In this document: positions 1 through 12,397 of the stretch, one piece after another | How the letters are laid out: every line of letters begins with the position of its first letter | Numbering within the stretch: the first letter of the stretch is position 1 | Assembly: GCA_905331475.1 (NCBI GenBank) | Contig: CAJNYU010000002.1 | Span: forward strand, 1-64,000 | Reading direction: 5' to 3' | DNA length: 64,000 nucleotides | Source of the DNA: Rotaria socialis | Taxonomy: Eukaryota > Rotifera > Eurotatoria > Philodinida > Philodinidae | Made by a program: the position numbers and the translations under genes | Notes under the pieces: model-generated | Databases searched by the model: none | What the model saw: the letters and a program-made list of their open reading frames with translations, nothing else | Told to the model about the DNA's origin: nothing

Positions 1-44
1 CAATGATCACAATGATTTTCAGTAAATTCAGACAAAGATTTCAG

Positions 45-420
45 ACTGTAATATTGTAATAAATCATTTAAAATTAGAAGATCTTTAAACCTACTATATA
101 AAAAAAGCACTCGACTATTACGATACTCTACTGTGAGTGTCCATATTCCTCCAGAAACTCATCTAAATTGTTTTGATTCATTACTATATGATTCATTAAA
201 TCAGCAGGAAAAAGCAAGAGTAACAAGGAGAAAAACTACATGAGAAGAAAGAAAAATTAGCTATTTGTTATTTATGCAAGATTTGACTACGAATCAAGAT
301 GAAGAAGACGACGATAGGGAATTAAAATCATCATTTGTTTCCATAGGATCAACCAATACCGTATTGCATGATCTAAGAGATGATTCAATCCGAATATTTT
401 GTAATGAATGTTTAGTATGA
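45..420 (+). pseudogene. Decayed coding fragment with an in-frame TGA
   Basis: One frame stays open from about 45 to the TGA at 418-420, except for a TGA at 241-243. The composition looks protein-like on both sides of that stop: before it there are motifs such as IPPETHLNCFDSLLYDSL, after it an acidic stretch DQEEDDD-like followed by FVSIGSTNTVLHDLRDDS. I do not recognise a family. It could be the 3' end of a gene that begins left of the window, with the TGA inside a missed intron, or a nonsense-mutated remnant. No start codon or promoter is visible. Confidence 0.35.
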
Positions 421-1633
421 GAATTATTATTTTGACTTTTAAGTTGATGGTGGAAAATTGAAATTTACGTTTGAGAAGCTATTTCAGGAGATAGGATTTT
501 TTCTTGGTGATTGATTTTCTTTATAAACTGACTGACGACCAAGACTAAAAATTTAATTAAATCATGCTGATAATTCATAGATTGATATTATTTTAAATTA
601 TTTTTAAACAAATCAAAGTTATTTCTCTTTCTTGTTATTTATATCTATAAATAAAGTACAAAAAGAATTTAATTTACACAAATGAAATTATTTTAAGCAT
701 AGTCTTTATCCTTTCCCAGGAAATATAAAAATGGCATTCTAGACGATGTTATTTCAATTGCATGCATGACAATGAGCGTTTTAATCGAGCAAATTACAGT
801 AATTTGGTATTTTTTTTTATAGAAGCCGTTAAATTATTTTGATGAAAATATGTATTTTCATGTATGAAATTGAAATAAATTAAAATAATGTCCGTTTCAT
901 CATTTTAATGACATTTTTTTAGGGTGTGAGTGTCAAAAATTTTGTCAAGTATTACAGTCACAAGATCTACATATTGAATATCGTATAATTTTTAAAGACA
1001 AGGTAAACATGTGTTTGAATCGATAAGATACCGTTCAATATAATCAATGTGTACTCAACTAATGTAATGATTATTATCATGTATAACCAAATGTCGAACA
1101 CTAATAAATCATTCACCAGAAAAACATTCGACTAAAAAATATAAATAAATTCACTGGAAAACTAGCTGGATTATTCTCCTCTGCATGACAATGATTTTCT
1201 ATTTGAAAAAAAAATCGTAATTGTATTCAAAATGTGCTCATTTGATTGAAGATTAAATGAAAGTTCATGTAATCGTGATAGATCACTGGTAGTATTTTTC
1301 TTCAAATAATAGCCATGAATAAACTTTACTTTTTTGTGATAAATGATAACGAGAACTATTTTGGATAGTGCAGTCCTGTACATGTGAGTAAATAGAACAT
1401 GCAAATTATTTGTCTAAGTGCTCTCGATTTCACCGATACTCTTTTCGAAAAAATATGGTATCTTCATCACATGAGGCAATTAATCGATTCCCTTGAAAGA
1501 CATTAGCATTTTTGATGGTATGTATGAAAGTTTAACCATAAGAAAGGCCTAGAAACTGACATTGGCTATTCAGATAGATGTGACTGTATGTTTCAAAGGT
1601 AATGGTAATTAGTAACTGAAACATTTATCTAGT
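421..1633. other. Gene-free AT-rich stretch
   Basis: No conserved open frame, RNA gene or clear repeat was seen. Short frames here show no protein-like composition. Confidence 0.5.
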
Positions 1634-2515
1634 ACGGTGCGGCCGAGCGTCACGAAATTTCATTTTTTCAAATTGAGACCTCTGTAACTTCTTCGTATTA
1701 AAAGCAAACTGCCCGAAATTTTCAGCGTAGATAGATAGTACTTAGATGTGTTACCAGTAAAACTTTTATCAATTTAGTTTTAACAACAGCAGAGTTATTC
1801 AGAAAATGCTGAGCGTCTCGGAATTTCAAAAAATGAAATCTTTTTCTTGGGTGCTTGTGAAAATTGCGAATTATTCTGTCTCAGATTAGTGCCGGAATGA
1901 TTGCACAATTACCAAATTAACGCCCACACTTGAAACTATGGAAACTGTGGTAGAATTTTTCTGGGATAAGTTTTCAGAGAGCGAAAGAAAACAAAAAGTA
2001 GCCGTCACGGAATTTCGCCATTTTTGGGCTTTTCTGGGAGATGGTTTCGTGAATATTTTTTCAGTGATAGTGTTACTGAAAAAACTACGATTTGCGCATA
2101 GATATTTAATTTGAGATGCCCTCAGCCTGATGCGTCCAAAATCCACGTTTCAAATTTCGATTAATTGACCATAAAACTGCTCACAACAGAGCAGCCAAAC
2201 GTATTTTTCAAAAAATCGAAAAAAAAAGTTTCAACCATAGACAAGAGCAAAGAATGAGTTTTGTAGAGAATTTAATTCTCTATCGGAGGAGGTAGTTTTC
2301 AGATTTAAAAAAAAATTCATAGGTCCGAAAATCAAATTTAAAGCAGAAATTTTCTTAAAATTTGAATTCTCATCCTGAAAATTGTTCTTAAGCAGAGATT
2401 CGTAATCAGCTCGAAAAGCTGAGTTAAATGATGTATTATTTTGAATCTTTCCTACATTGAAAAACAAAATTTCGAACCTTCCCCATTGAAGGGTGACCGA
2501 TGCGTGGCCACGCCG
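1634..2515. repeat. Candidate old DNA element with imperfect GC-rich ends
   Basis: Locally GC-rich ends face each other: CGGTGCGGCCGAGCGTCACG at the left and, on the opposite strand at the right, CGGCGTGGCCACGCATCGG. Both are flanked by AGTA, a possible 4-bp target duplication. Inside, a GTCACGGAATTT-like word recurs near 1650, 1810 and 2004. No transposase frame was seen. The end similarity is only partial, so this may be an eroded element or chance. Confidence 0.3.
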
Positions 2516-4683
2516 AGTAAGTTTTTATTTTGCTGATACAATTAGCTCCTGCTATAATAATTCATTTCTCTAGGCTTACATCTAATTCGAAATTCGAATA
2601 CTACAAAATGTGAATAAGGATATGCATTGCTATGCAAATGAAATCAGTAACGTTATTGATCATAGAGCATTCATTTATCTTTTAAGCAAGAAAAATTCAT
2701 CCTTCAGATTAGTGTCATAATGATTCTACGCTACTATTTCTATTGAGATGAATCAAAGTAAAATTATGAAATTACCATTTTGTTTCGTAACATATCAGCA
2801 ATGTATTGAGGTCGATGGAGGGGAAATCTCATGACGAACCATTCGAAGAAATGGATAGCAATTACTCGATATGAAGGAGTGTCTTGAAATAGATCAAACG
2901 ATGCAAGAATATTTGAATTCATTAAAAGGATGATTATCACTATTGTCGAAATTTACTGGCTAAACATATTCTGTTGAAAATAGTTATAATCTTCCAATAT
3001 ACATTAGACTATTTTAGTGTTATCAGTCTCTTGTTCTTGAGATAGATAAATATTTAACTATGCAAATGCAATTTTATCACAAAAATGCACTTTATCAATT
3101 TGAAGTGCATTGATATATCGATTATTGTAAGGAGTAAAATTTAAAAACATGAAATAGAGAAGTAAAGAATCCGGCTGGTCACATGCACGAGAAGAGATTG
3201 ACGGTTGTAATGAATAACCTCTTCGATGTAAGGATCTTGTTTTTCTCAGCTAGTTGCGTATATAAATAATATAGTTTAAGTGTGTTTTTTATTTTCGAAA
3301 TAACTGTATACTATTGAAATCAAATAAATCTAAAACATATGCTTTTTCTTGTCCCTAAAGGTTAGTTAAATATTATAGAAAAGCAGTCAGTAAGTGCGAA
3401 TCAATGAATATGATCAGAGAATTCTTACACAAATTAGTTAGATTTACGAAGAATTTGATAGGTTTTTCGAAATTGATCAACAAAAAGATACGATCACTTT
3501 GCGCAAGAAAAACAAAATATCTTTCGCGAGATCTGGGAATCAAACCCTAGCTATTCGTTCAGAATACAAGTACTCTATGTGCGAAATTCTGGGATTACAT
3601 AGTTACCAGTGAGTGTGCAGTAATTGGCGTCAGTTCAACATTGTGGAAATCGACTTCAATGAAAGAACTGTAAACTTTGAAAAAAAAGCAAGCTTCTAAA
3701 GATAGACACAGTCATTTAGAAGAAACCGAAACGTTTACAGTTTTATGCGAAGTGAAACCACTTATTTAACGGTATTAATTAAGTCCCATTAAATTAAAAT
3801 ACTCCATAATAGCTAGGAGTATCAGGTAATGCCCAAATGAGTTCTTTCCCTCTTGCTATTTTCACTTATAAAGTCTTACATAAACGAATCCAATAGAACA
3901 AAATACAAACGACCAATTTAAATAACCTTAAAAAACACTTGCAATTGTCCCTAACATACGCAAGTTCCTCTTGGCTCTTTACGGTAAAAGCTTTGTCGGG
4001 TTCACCAAAATATCATTATAGATTTATTATCGAAAATCGATCTGTGTCGTTATTCTCAACTTAATATTTTGATTGGAACTGAACAGTCATTTACAAAATG
4101 TTATTTAAGCGAAAATTTTCTAATGAACTTACGTTTTGATTATTCGTTTTTCTTCGTATTTTCGATGCTATGATAGATTGTTATCTCTTTATAAATAGCT
4201 ATACAAACCAATTGTTACAAATCATCATCAGCTGTAGTGATGACAACAACTAAGTCTAAATAAGGTGCAATAATAGGCACTGAGAACGACATAAAATATC
4301 GAAATACGGTGAAAATCAATCTAAAGCCAATAAAAACCTAGAGAATTCTATTTGTTGATGACGATCTATTACGTATTAAATTGAAATCGGATATAGATGT
4401 GTTGTTTGATACCTGCAAAAAGGAAACCCATACTTCATTTAGTCAACAGAACTTTTCGTATTCTCGTGCACTTGATGTATTTTATACGCTGAAGGAAAGA
4501 AATTAACTTGGCAGCAATGAAAACTGTGTATGCACTTTATGTATTTTGTTCTTTTTTTGCAATCGTCAGCATGACACAGTATGCCTGTCAATACAAATTT
4601 TGCACGATTTCTTTGCTCTATGACACTATTTGATTCAAGCATATTCAAATTTTCGATAGCAAGGTATATATGCCGATAGTCGC
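2516..4683. other. Gene-free stretch; weak tRNA-like piece near 3525-3590
   Basis: No gene recognised. On the minus strand around 3535-3560 there is a GGTTTGATTCC, close to a pol III B box, preceded by a possible anticodon-arm-like hairpin, but no acceptor or D arm can be built. A TATATA at about 4664-4670 lies just before the TIR-protein start codon and could belong to its promoter. Confidence 0.4.
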
Positions 4684-6975
4684 ATGATTGCTGATATTTT
4701 CAAAACAGCAACACAAATGAGTGGAGACATAAATACTGTGAGCTATCAAATGGTTACAAATGATTTTGCTACTGCTTTAAAAAGTCTACCTTTCTGTTCT
4801 ACATCAGATCGATATGCTGCAATAATTGAACGTTTGACTATTCAACTAAAACAGGCTACACCCAATGGACTTCTTCTAGAAAATAAACCATTTTTACTTG
4901 CTATTGTTGACAACTTGTATCGAATAATTCCAATCTTCGATAAGAAACTATCAGATGTCAATGATAGTTCACGTCAAACAAATCTATTTTTAGAAACTCT
5001 AGCAAACGCATGTCAAGGTTTATGTTTATTTAATTTATTTTTTGCCATCAAAGATTCATATCGTCTTGATATTATTTTTCATAATTATATTCCTTTGCTT
5101 AAACAAAGTTATTTTACACACGATAGTAAATATGATCATCTTCTTAATTGTTTATTACCTATTATTACCAGTTCAAGTCCATTGGTCGCAATTACTGAAA
5201 ATGATCTAGCACCAAATATGTTTTCCTATTTACTTGACTTTGTCAAAATTAATTTGAAATATGAAGAAAGAGCCAAACTTATTAATAATATTCTTCATTT
5301 AGTTAAAGTATCTAGTATACTACCCAAATTAACACCGATGGTAATCAATTCTGACTGGCCTAATGCATGTATTCAATGGATGAAAAGAATTGGACGACGA
5401 CCACTATATACGACTGATTTCTTAATAAATCTTATTCTACAAAAACTTGCTCGAAATGCAGCTGCTGTTGACGTTTTAAATCAATTGAATTGTGACAAAG
5501 CCCTTACTGAAAGCAATGAACAAATGAAAAAAGATCATAATGAAGAAGAATACTCATCGATTTATTTTGTTCAATGCATTATTCATGCTCTATTAATTGA
5601 AGCAAAAGAAATCAAACAAAAATCGATTATATCCGATGAAAGAATGTGTCATGTACTTGAACAAATGATTTCATTTCTCATTTCTACTGCACAGAATGAT
5701 TCAATTTTCTACAAAGGTTGTCATATATCTGAAATTTTATGCGTTTTATGTAAACTATTCATCAATGATGATATACTAAAAAAATGTTTAAATGACAATC
5801 ATGGACTGTTAGATTGTTTATCTCAATTACTGATTCAATATGCAGTCATGTCGAGTGACTCGACACGAATCTACCAAATGCTTACTGATGAAACATTGCT
5901 TGGGCTAGTTAATCTCTTATGGAGTATATCGTTTCATGAATCCTATCATGAAAATCTCAAATCAAATGTAAACCTTATGCAAACACTATCAAATATAGCT
6001 ACATCATCTTCATTATATACAAGTAGACATTTTAGAGCGATTCCACGTGATGTTAGTAGTTTAAAACAAGCAGCTGAAGGAATCTTATGGAATTTGAGAC
6101 GTTCACATTTAACTGTACCGAAAGAGAAATTAGAAGAAAAATCACATATTATGATTAGTTATTCACATTGTGATTCAGCATTCTGTCGTGAACTTGTTGA
6201 TAATTTATCTCATCGTATTCCTGTTTGGGTAGATTACAAACAAAAACATCTTGGTACCGTTCATTCAGATGATCTATGGGAAGAAATTGCTGGTGCAATG
6301 GAAATGGCCACAACTATTGTTGTGATTGTATCAAAAGATTATTATGATTCTAAATCGTGTAGGCAAGAACTTTCATATGCTTGTGATACACTGAAAAAGC
6401 GTATTGTGCCAATATATGCTCCAAATCAAAAGTATAAAGCAAGTGGTTGGCTTGGAATTCGCATAGCTGGACAAAAATATGTTCATTTTGGACGAAATGC
6501 TTTTACCGATGCTCTCAATGAACTTATGTCGATTTTGACTCTTGAGCAAAATTTCATTGCCGCAGAAAAATCATCCGACACGGTGCTACCCACAGAAACG
6601 AAAGTAGACGAGAAGCGATTAAAACCTTGGACAACAAAAGATATTCGACAATGGTTTCTGGATAATCATATTCAGAATGATTTAACAACACTGTTGTCCG
6701 ATCAGTTTCATACGGGAACAGCTTTGATTATCTATGCTCGCCATTTGAAACAATTTTATCATCGAGAGTATGCACAAGTATCAACAAATTATTATAACAA
6801 ATTCAATGGTAAACGACTGCAAACACTGGACTACATTACTTTTGTTGATGCACTTTGGCGTTTACGTGAAGAATATGATCCTGAAAGTAAAACAGAAGAT
6901 ATTTCGGACAGATGTAACAGCAATTCAGTAGTACGTGTAATAAACAGTGGCAGCAAAGAAACCATTTTCTTGTAA
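4684..6975 (+). CDS. ARM-like/TIR-domain protein, SARM1-like but rearranged
   Basis: Single-exon gene of 763 aa. Residues about 1-470 are almost wholly helical and leucine-rich, consistent with an ARM/HEAT-type solenoid. A TIR domain follows at about 487-617: it opens with HIMISYSHCDSAFCRELV, contains VWVDYKQ, and has SCRQELSYACDTLKKRIVPIY, where Glu562 lies at the place of the catalytic NADase glutamate of SARM1 and plant TIRs. A helical C-terminal region at about 640-740 (KPWTTKDIRQWFLDNHI) may be SAM-like. In SARM1 the order is ARM-SAM-SAM-TIR, so TIR before the SAM-like part is unusual. Likely intracellular signalling or NAD+ cleavage; activity is inferred from the conserved Glu only. The ATG follows a TATATA by about 15 nt, and AATAAA lies near 7019. 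It converges on the VWA gene. Confidence 0.82.
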   Translation: MIADIFKTATQMSGDINTVSYQMVTNDFATALKSLPFCSTSDRYAAIIERLTIQLKQATPNGLLLENKPFLLAIVDNLYRIIPIFDKKLSDVNDSSRQTNLFLETLANACQGLCLFNLFFAIKDSYRLDIIFHNYIPLLKQSYFTHDSKYDHLLNCLLPIITSSSPLVAITENDLAPNMFSYLLDFVKINLKYEERAKLINNILHLVKVSSILPKLTPMVINSDWPNACIQWMKRIGRRPLYTTDFLINLILQKLARNAAAVDVLNQLNCDKALTESNEQMKKDHNEEEYSSIYFVQCIIHALLIEAKEIKQKSIISDERMCHVLEQMISFLISTAQNDSIFYKGCHISEILCVLCKLFINDDILKKCLNDNHGLLDCLSQLLIQYAVMSSDSTRIYQMLTDETLLGLVNLLWSISFHESYHENLKSNVNLMQTLSNIATSSSLYTSRHFRAIPRDVSSLKQAAEGILWNLRRSHLTVPKEKLEEKSHIMISYSHCDSAFCRELVDNLSHRIPVWVDYKQKHLGTVHSDDLWEEIAGAMEMATTIVVIVSKDYYDSKSCRQELSYACDTLKKRIVPIYAPNQKYKASGWLGIRIAGQKYVHFGRNAFTDALNELMSILTLEQNFIAAEKSSDTVLPTETKVDEKRLKPWTTKDIRQWFLDNHIQNDLTTLLSDQFHTGTALIIYARHLKQFYHREYAQVSTNYYNKFNGKRLQTLDYITFVDALWRLREEYDPESKTEDISDRCNSNSVVRVINSGSKETIFL

Positions 6976-7263
6976 ATGTAAAATTTCGAAGTCTTTGTAT
7001 AAACAGTACATATTCTTAATAAAATGCATAAGTTTGAAAAAGTCAATTTACCATTTTAAATGATTTTCCTTCTTTCTCTATCTATTCTCTTTTCATTGTT
7101 CTAATACATCTCTCCCAGGTTACCATTACATATTGATTCTAGCTGGATCGTTCCCGCTACAACCAGTAATTCTTGACGACAATTTTATTTATCAATACTT
7201 TTTATTTCCAAAAGAACAACAATAGAATACATCGTACACATCAAGTTCTTCCTTTTAAGTTAC

Positions 7264-8562
7264 TCAATATAGAGCCATATCGTCACAATCATACTCTGCC
7301 ATCAAATAAGCTTTATGTTCGTATCCACGGCAAACAAGATTTCTATCGATAGTTTCATCTTTTAGTTTATTTTGCATATTTTCAGCCAGCCGAAGTAACA
7401 ATGAAATAGTTCCTCGTTCATCATCGAATTGTTCAACATCTTTAAGTAATGCAATTTGTTCAGCGACAAGATCCATTGCTTCTGTGCGCTGATGATTTTT
7501 CACTAATTGTGCAATCTTTTTATCCATTTCAGCAGCTGTTTGCGTAGCAAACATCGTTTTGACTCGTGGATCAATCTCTGTAACGAGTGATTCATCTTCT
7601 ACAAATTTCAATGATAAAGTATTTTTGATCACGGTAGGTTCTCCATTGAGATCATTGGGCTGATTATATCGTAATTCATATGTAAGCATTTCAATCTCGC
7701 TTCCGTCAGCACTCGTTGCAGTACCAGAAGTTGTAAATTCGCAAAGAATCGATCGTAGATTGTCTGAATGTAGATCACCAAGACTTGCACCAGCAACAAG
7801 ATTTTCATGGCCCCATATTTTCGTCAACGTTGCTCCATTTTTACCACGTAAAATAAGACGAGCTTGCGATCCACATACACCAAATACACATACAAGAGCT
7901 TTCGTAACTAATGATTCAATGACTTGAGCTGATTCAAGAAAGTAAAATCTCGATCCACCAGCATCAGCAATACCTTTCATAATTTCACTATCGAAATCAG
8001 CACCAATACCAAATGAATCAGTTATAATACCTTTATTATTGTATTCAGCAACAAGTTTTGTTAATTCAGCTCTAGTTTTCATTCCAACATTAGCTTGCCC
8101 ATCAGAAAAAAGAAACATACGACGTGAATATCCATCATATACATATCTATTCAGAAGATTAGCGGCAACTTCAATAGCACCGGACATATTCGTCGAACCA
8201 GCCGTATCAATTTTTTCTATGAGATGGTAAAGGTGTTGTCGAGTAGATGCTCGTGCGTTTTCAAAAATGATAGATGCATCCGATTCATATGCAACAAGAT
8301 GAACGATATCATCATCGTGAAGAAGCTTAAGAACGGAAATGACAGCTTGTTTTGCAAATATTAATTTGTTGTCAGCTTCCATCGATCCACTACAATCAAG
8401 AATAAGTACTAAATTCAATGGCGTTCGTTTGATTGTTTTCCCATTACTTTTTGTTTCAATATCAAAACGAGCTTTTTTCGTATTTAAAACACCAGAAATG
8501 ACATTGGGATTGTCCACAAAACATCGAACTTCGACAGTAGCAAATAAATTATCAGTAGTCAT
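7264..8562 (-). CDS. VWA-domain protein with intact MIDAS
   Basis: Intronless gene of 432 aa starting at the ATG at 8562-8560 (the frame is open a little further upstream without another ATG). A von Willebrand factor A domain spans about residues 48-225. The metal-ion-dependent adhesion site is complete: DCSGS at 56-60 (DxSxS), Thr124 in AGSTNMSG, and Asp154 in FSDGQ. After it comes a beta-rich segment with LILRGKNGATL and a helical C-terminus ending in DCDDMALY. There is no signal peptide or membrane span, so it is probably cytosolic. The layout resembles the VWA proteins related to inter-alpha-trypsin inhibitor heavy chains and bacterial YfbK-type proteins. Specific ligand unknown. Convergent with the TIR-protein gene, 288 nt between stop codons. 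Confidence 0.85.
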   Translation of the reverse strand: MTTDNLFATVEVRCFVDNPNVISGVLNTKKARFDIETKSNGKTIKRTPLNLVLILDCSGSMEADNKLIFAKQAVISVLKLLHDDDIVHLVAYESDASIIFENARASTRQHLYHLIEKIDTAGSTNMSGAIEVAANLLNRYVYDGYSRRMFLFSDGQANVGMKTRAELTKLVAEYNNKGIITDSFGIGADFDSEIMKGIADAGGSRFYFLESAQVIESLVTKALVCVFGVCGSQARLILRGKNGATLTKIWGHENLVAGASLGDLHSDNLRSILCEFTTSGTATSADGSEIEMLTYELRYNQPNDLNGEPTVIKNTLSLKFVEDESLVTEIDPRVKTMFATQTAAEMDKKIAQLVKNHQRTEAMDLVAEQIALLKDVEQFDDERGTISLLLRLAENMQNKLKDETIDRNLVCRGYEHKAYLMAEYDCDDMALY

Positions 8563-9383
8563 GCAGATTTGATATGCTTGAATCAAACTTATTTTAGAGA
8601 TAAATAAAAAGTTCGAGATTTGACTGAATCGTGGATTGTTGTGACAGTAGTCGAATAATAAATAACTTATGTGTATATAAGAAAAAGATGGATATTTTAT
8701 ACTCTAACAGTTTTGTGCAGTATCTTGTTGATGAGTCATGTCATTACACAAGAAAATATGTGAATCATCCCGATACTATATAAGGTATGCGTCCATGATT
8801 TCATACAAAGAAAATATTGACAACTGATTTCTTCCTGTGAGTTCATAAAAGCTCCATTACAGAGGATTTTGGTCTTTCAGCAGAGCTATTTTTAGTCTTG
8901 TTTGTTGAATATTTTATGCAACTAGTCTAAAATTAGCTTCTCAATAGGCCATATCATAGATCAAAAAATAGAGGAAAATATATGACAAGCATCTTGTAAC
9001 ATCCATGTGTTTATTCTAGCAAACCCAATGCTTTGTTCTCAAAGAAAAATCCCCTTCCTTCACAACAACAACAACAACAACAAAAACAACAACAGGTCGC
9101 ACACAAAACAATATACAATCTGAATAAAAAAAAACACTTCATTATTATTAGTTCAAATAAAACAGGACTGATCGACAAGATATTTTCTGACGATCATAGA
9201 ACAGTTCATATAAACACATACAGGAAAAGCGCAATATCTACTTTTCACAATTAGTTTCAAACATATGAAAAAAAGCAAAAAAAAATCTTTTCAAGAATAA
9301 ACAACAAAAAAGAAAACACACACACACACATGGCATAGATAAAGCCTAAAGACTATAGGTTTGTTTTTAATACGGTTAAGAAT
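8563..9383. other. Intergenic: VWA promoter side and CPEB 3' region
   Basis: Holds the 5' flank of the VWA gene and the 3' flank of CPEB. A (CAA)n tract at about 9063-9096 and a (CA)n tract at about 9317-9330 are simple repeats. Nothing else supported. Confidence 0.6.
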
Positions 9384-11632
9384 TTATATATGAGGTAACG
9401 GTTGTTGTCGTCGCGTTGCTGGTTGATGGTCAGCAAGTGGTTTTGGTCCGTGTTTATTCACCCAACATTGTTTACAATATGATCTTAAACAATGAAAATT
9501 TCGGCAAAATAAATCGGCAACTGCTGGACAAAATGCACAAGGTTCATTTTCACGTAGAAATGGGTCAATATCAAGCTAGAAATAAATTCATTATTAAAAA
9601 AATATACATACGAAAGATCGAACTTACCAATTTATGAAAACAATCACATTTAATATCGATAGCACCAGCAGCAACGGCACGCATATAACTATGAGAATCA
9701 GTAAATAATACCGTACCAGTACCTAAATGATTCCGATGGATTGACTATGCATGATTTCAAAGGCAAAGACAAAAAACAAGATTACCTGTTGGATATCCAT
9801 ATTTATCGGTATTAATTTGTGCCATTGATACAGTTCCGAAAACATTTGACATAATCGTAGCTAAACTAAATGCTGTCATTTTGCCATGTAATGGAGATAC
9901 AAATATTGTACGGGACCAATCTTTAAATGTTGCATCGCCATTCGATGTATCGCCTTGTTGCATGACATAGACATTATCTTTTACATTCCATGGTACTACT
10001 TGAATCTATTCAGATAAAAAAAAAATTTTAAAACAAAAGTTACAAAACAGAAAAGATTTCATTACTGGCTTAAGTCGATTTGTACGCATAGATAAATCCA
10101 TTGCTGATGATGCTGCCATATGAATATGAAGAAAATAATCAATTGTTGAACGTTGTTGACGAGTACAATTTTTTAGCAGTTCACACACAGAACGTGATTC
10201 TCGAAATATCACATGACAAAAACCTAGATGATAAATAAACGAAATTAATTAAATAGAGATAATTTCAAATAGTACGGATCCATCATCGAAATTGCTCTCA
10301 AAATAAGAAAAAACGAAAGTGTCACCTGGCATATTATGATTAGCTCCATCATTTTTTGGCCATTTAATATTACATTTGCCAAATTTCCGTAAAATCAGTA
10401 AAAGTTCAGCTAGAAAAATAGGAGAGATTAAAAAAGAAAACATTGCTTTTTTTGTGGCTGACCTTCATTAAGTTCAGCAGGAATACCACCGAGGAAAACT
10501 TTTTGCGAGTAATGACCTGTCATTTGATATTGATCCATCATCATTGGTTCGAATTTCATAGGCAAATTACCACGCCAAGATGGCATTGAATTTGTTCGAT
10601 TAGCACTGTGAACGAGTTGTGGTGCTGGCGATTGTTGAACAATGGGACCTGTTTCTTTAAACAATTAAAAGTACGTGCCATTGTTTCAAATAAATAAACT
10701 GAAAAATACCATAATTAGGCGGCGTGGATGACATTAACATCCATGAATGTGGTACTCGTTGAAGATCATTGTCAGCCATTGCTGATGGAATATTTTCCAT
10801 CGAAGAAAGTATTTGACGATTTGGTGATGGCGTTGGTAATGGCACGAATAAGGATGCCGAAGGAAACATATTTCCATTTGACGTTGTTAATTGTTCTGTT
10901 GAATTTTTGAATCCTGATCGAGACTAGATTTGAAAATTAATATGAAGGAGAATAGAAAACTTGAGCAAATTTCGTTTTTATTCTAACTTACCAATTGTTG
11001 ACTAGTCGTTTTTTGATTACCAATACTACTAAGAGACATAATCGATGATGATGTCGATAAACGAGATAACGGTGAGATGAGCACATCGGTTATTGATGAT
11101 GAAGCTATATTTCTGTTGGTTCTAAAGCAAAAACAAATGATGTGCTGATTGATGTTGAATATTTTGAATTAAATCATTTACAAAAAATCATTGATAAGAT
11201 AGGTCGATCTTGAAGATGACGGTTGAATAGAATTGCGATTTAGATTTTCGGCATCCGATTGCCTACAACAGTCACCGAAACAAATAGAAATATATTCGAA
11301 AAAAGCGTAATTATTTGACTTACCATCGAGATATTGAAGGCAATCGTTCTAAATTGAAATCATCGAGAAAAAATTTCTGTTCTTCATTTACATTTGCAAT
11401 ACTGCTAATATTAGCCATGGTGAATGATGAACGAAGTGGAGGAAGTATTGATGTAATAGATGAAACAGGAATAGTACTATGAGTATTAGTAGTGGAATCA
11501 TACGACAGGAATTCTGATAATACTGAATGAGAGCGAGAGGAGAAAAACGAATATTTAAAATAGATTGAACTATTCAAAAGAAATTATACTTGAATCAGGA
11601 GACGTGGATTTCATTGTTAATTTTTCATCCAT
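9384..11632 (-). CDS. CPEB1: Cytoplasmic polyadenylation element-binding protein (CPEB1/orb type)
   Basis: Eleven exons in transcript order: 11632-11590, 11522-11324, 11262-11182, 11121-10992, 10923-10710, 10648-10463, 10409-10326, 10223-10066, 10005-9786, 9722-9628, 9575-9384. All join in phase and give 533 aa, close to vertebrate CPEB1. The N-terminal ~265 residues are Ser/Thr/Asn-rich and look disordered. RRM1 starts with KVFLGGIPAELNE (about 270), RRM2 with RTIFVSPLHGKMTAF (about 395) and includes INTDKYGYPTG. The C-terminal ZZ-type zinc domain keeps C-x2-C, CxxxxC, CKQC and two His. CPEB binds U-rich 3' UTR elements and controls poly(A) length and translation of stored mRNAs. The exon 6 acceptor is ambiguous: 10648 or 10654, differing by six bases in frame. 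Confidence 0.93.
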
Positions 11633-12397
11633 TTTTTGTTCGAAATGCTTATTATAAATTTAAACGAATCTGAATCTACAAATATATACAAGAACTTCTT
11701 CATGCGATCAAATTTCTAACCGATAGATCAACTATCGAAGCCGATCTGAATCAAAAAATAGATAGATAGCACGTGGAAAAGAATCGTATATATGTATATC
11801 TTTGTTTTTGACAGGCATTTATAGATGAATGGGTGTGTTAAAGAAACGAAAAGGAAAACAGAGATATATATATGTAAATTTATATACCAGTACATAAAAA
11901 TGAACGAATAGGATTGACCGAAAAGGTCACATTTAGTATGACTTGACAAGTGCATTATCACCACAGAAAACATGTTTATTTATTTCTTCTGTTGATTTTC
12001 ATTGTAATTAACTATATCACCGATCTGATTTTTATGCGATCCGGTATTTCTTTTAGTTAATGCCAATTCGTACCTATTCTGTTACGAATGGTACTAGGCA
12101 TCTTATTCTTTCAAGATATTATAAATTTGACAACGAGTAGGAATATAATAAGTGGTATATATTATCGCACTTTATATTCACTTGAATGTCTATCAGAGAG
12201 AAGAAGGTAAATTATGTAGACAGGATGAAGAAAAAGAAAGAACAACTACAGAAGACGCAGAAAGGTACACAACAGTTATCTGCATTTATCGAGTTGTATC
12301 GATAATATCACCATGCTAACGGACAACGTGCACACGTATTGAGCAATACAACACAGTATAAAACATCGTTAATAGAATTCGTAACAAAACCAACGAT
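11633..12397. promoter_or_regulatory. Divergent intergenic region between CPEB and the ZC2HC1-type gene
   Basis: A 765-bp spacer between two genes transcribed away from each other, so it must hold both 5' flanks and may work as a shared promoter region. No core promoter element stands out clearly from the AT-rich background; ATATATATG-type runs near 11865 are not specific. Confidence 0.5.

Noticed and set aside
3525..3590. tRNA-like segment on the minus strand
   Set aside because: Only a B-box-like GGTTTGATTCC and a weak anticodon-like hairpin; no acceptor stem or D arm, so not called as a tRNA.
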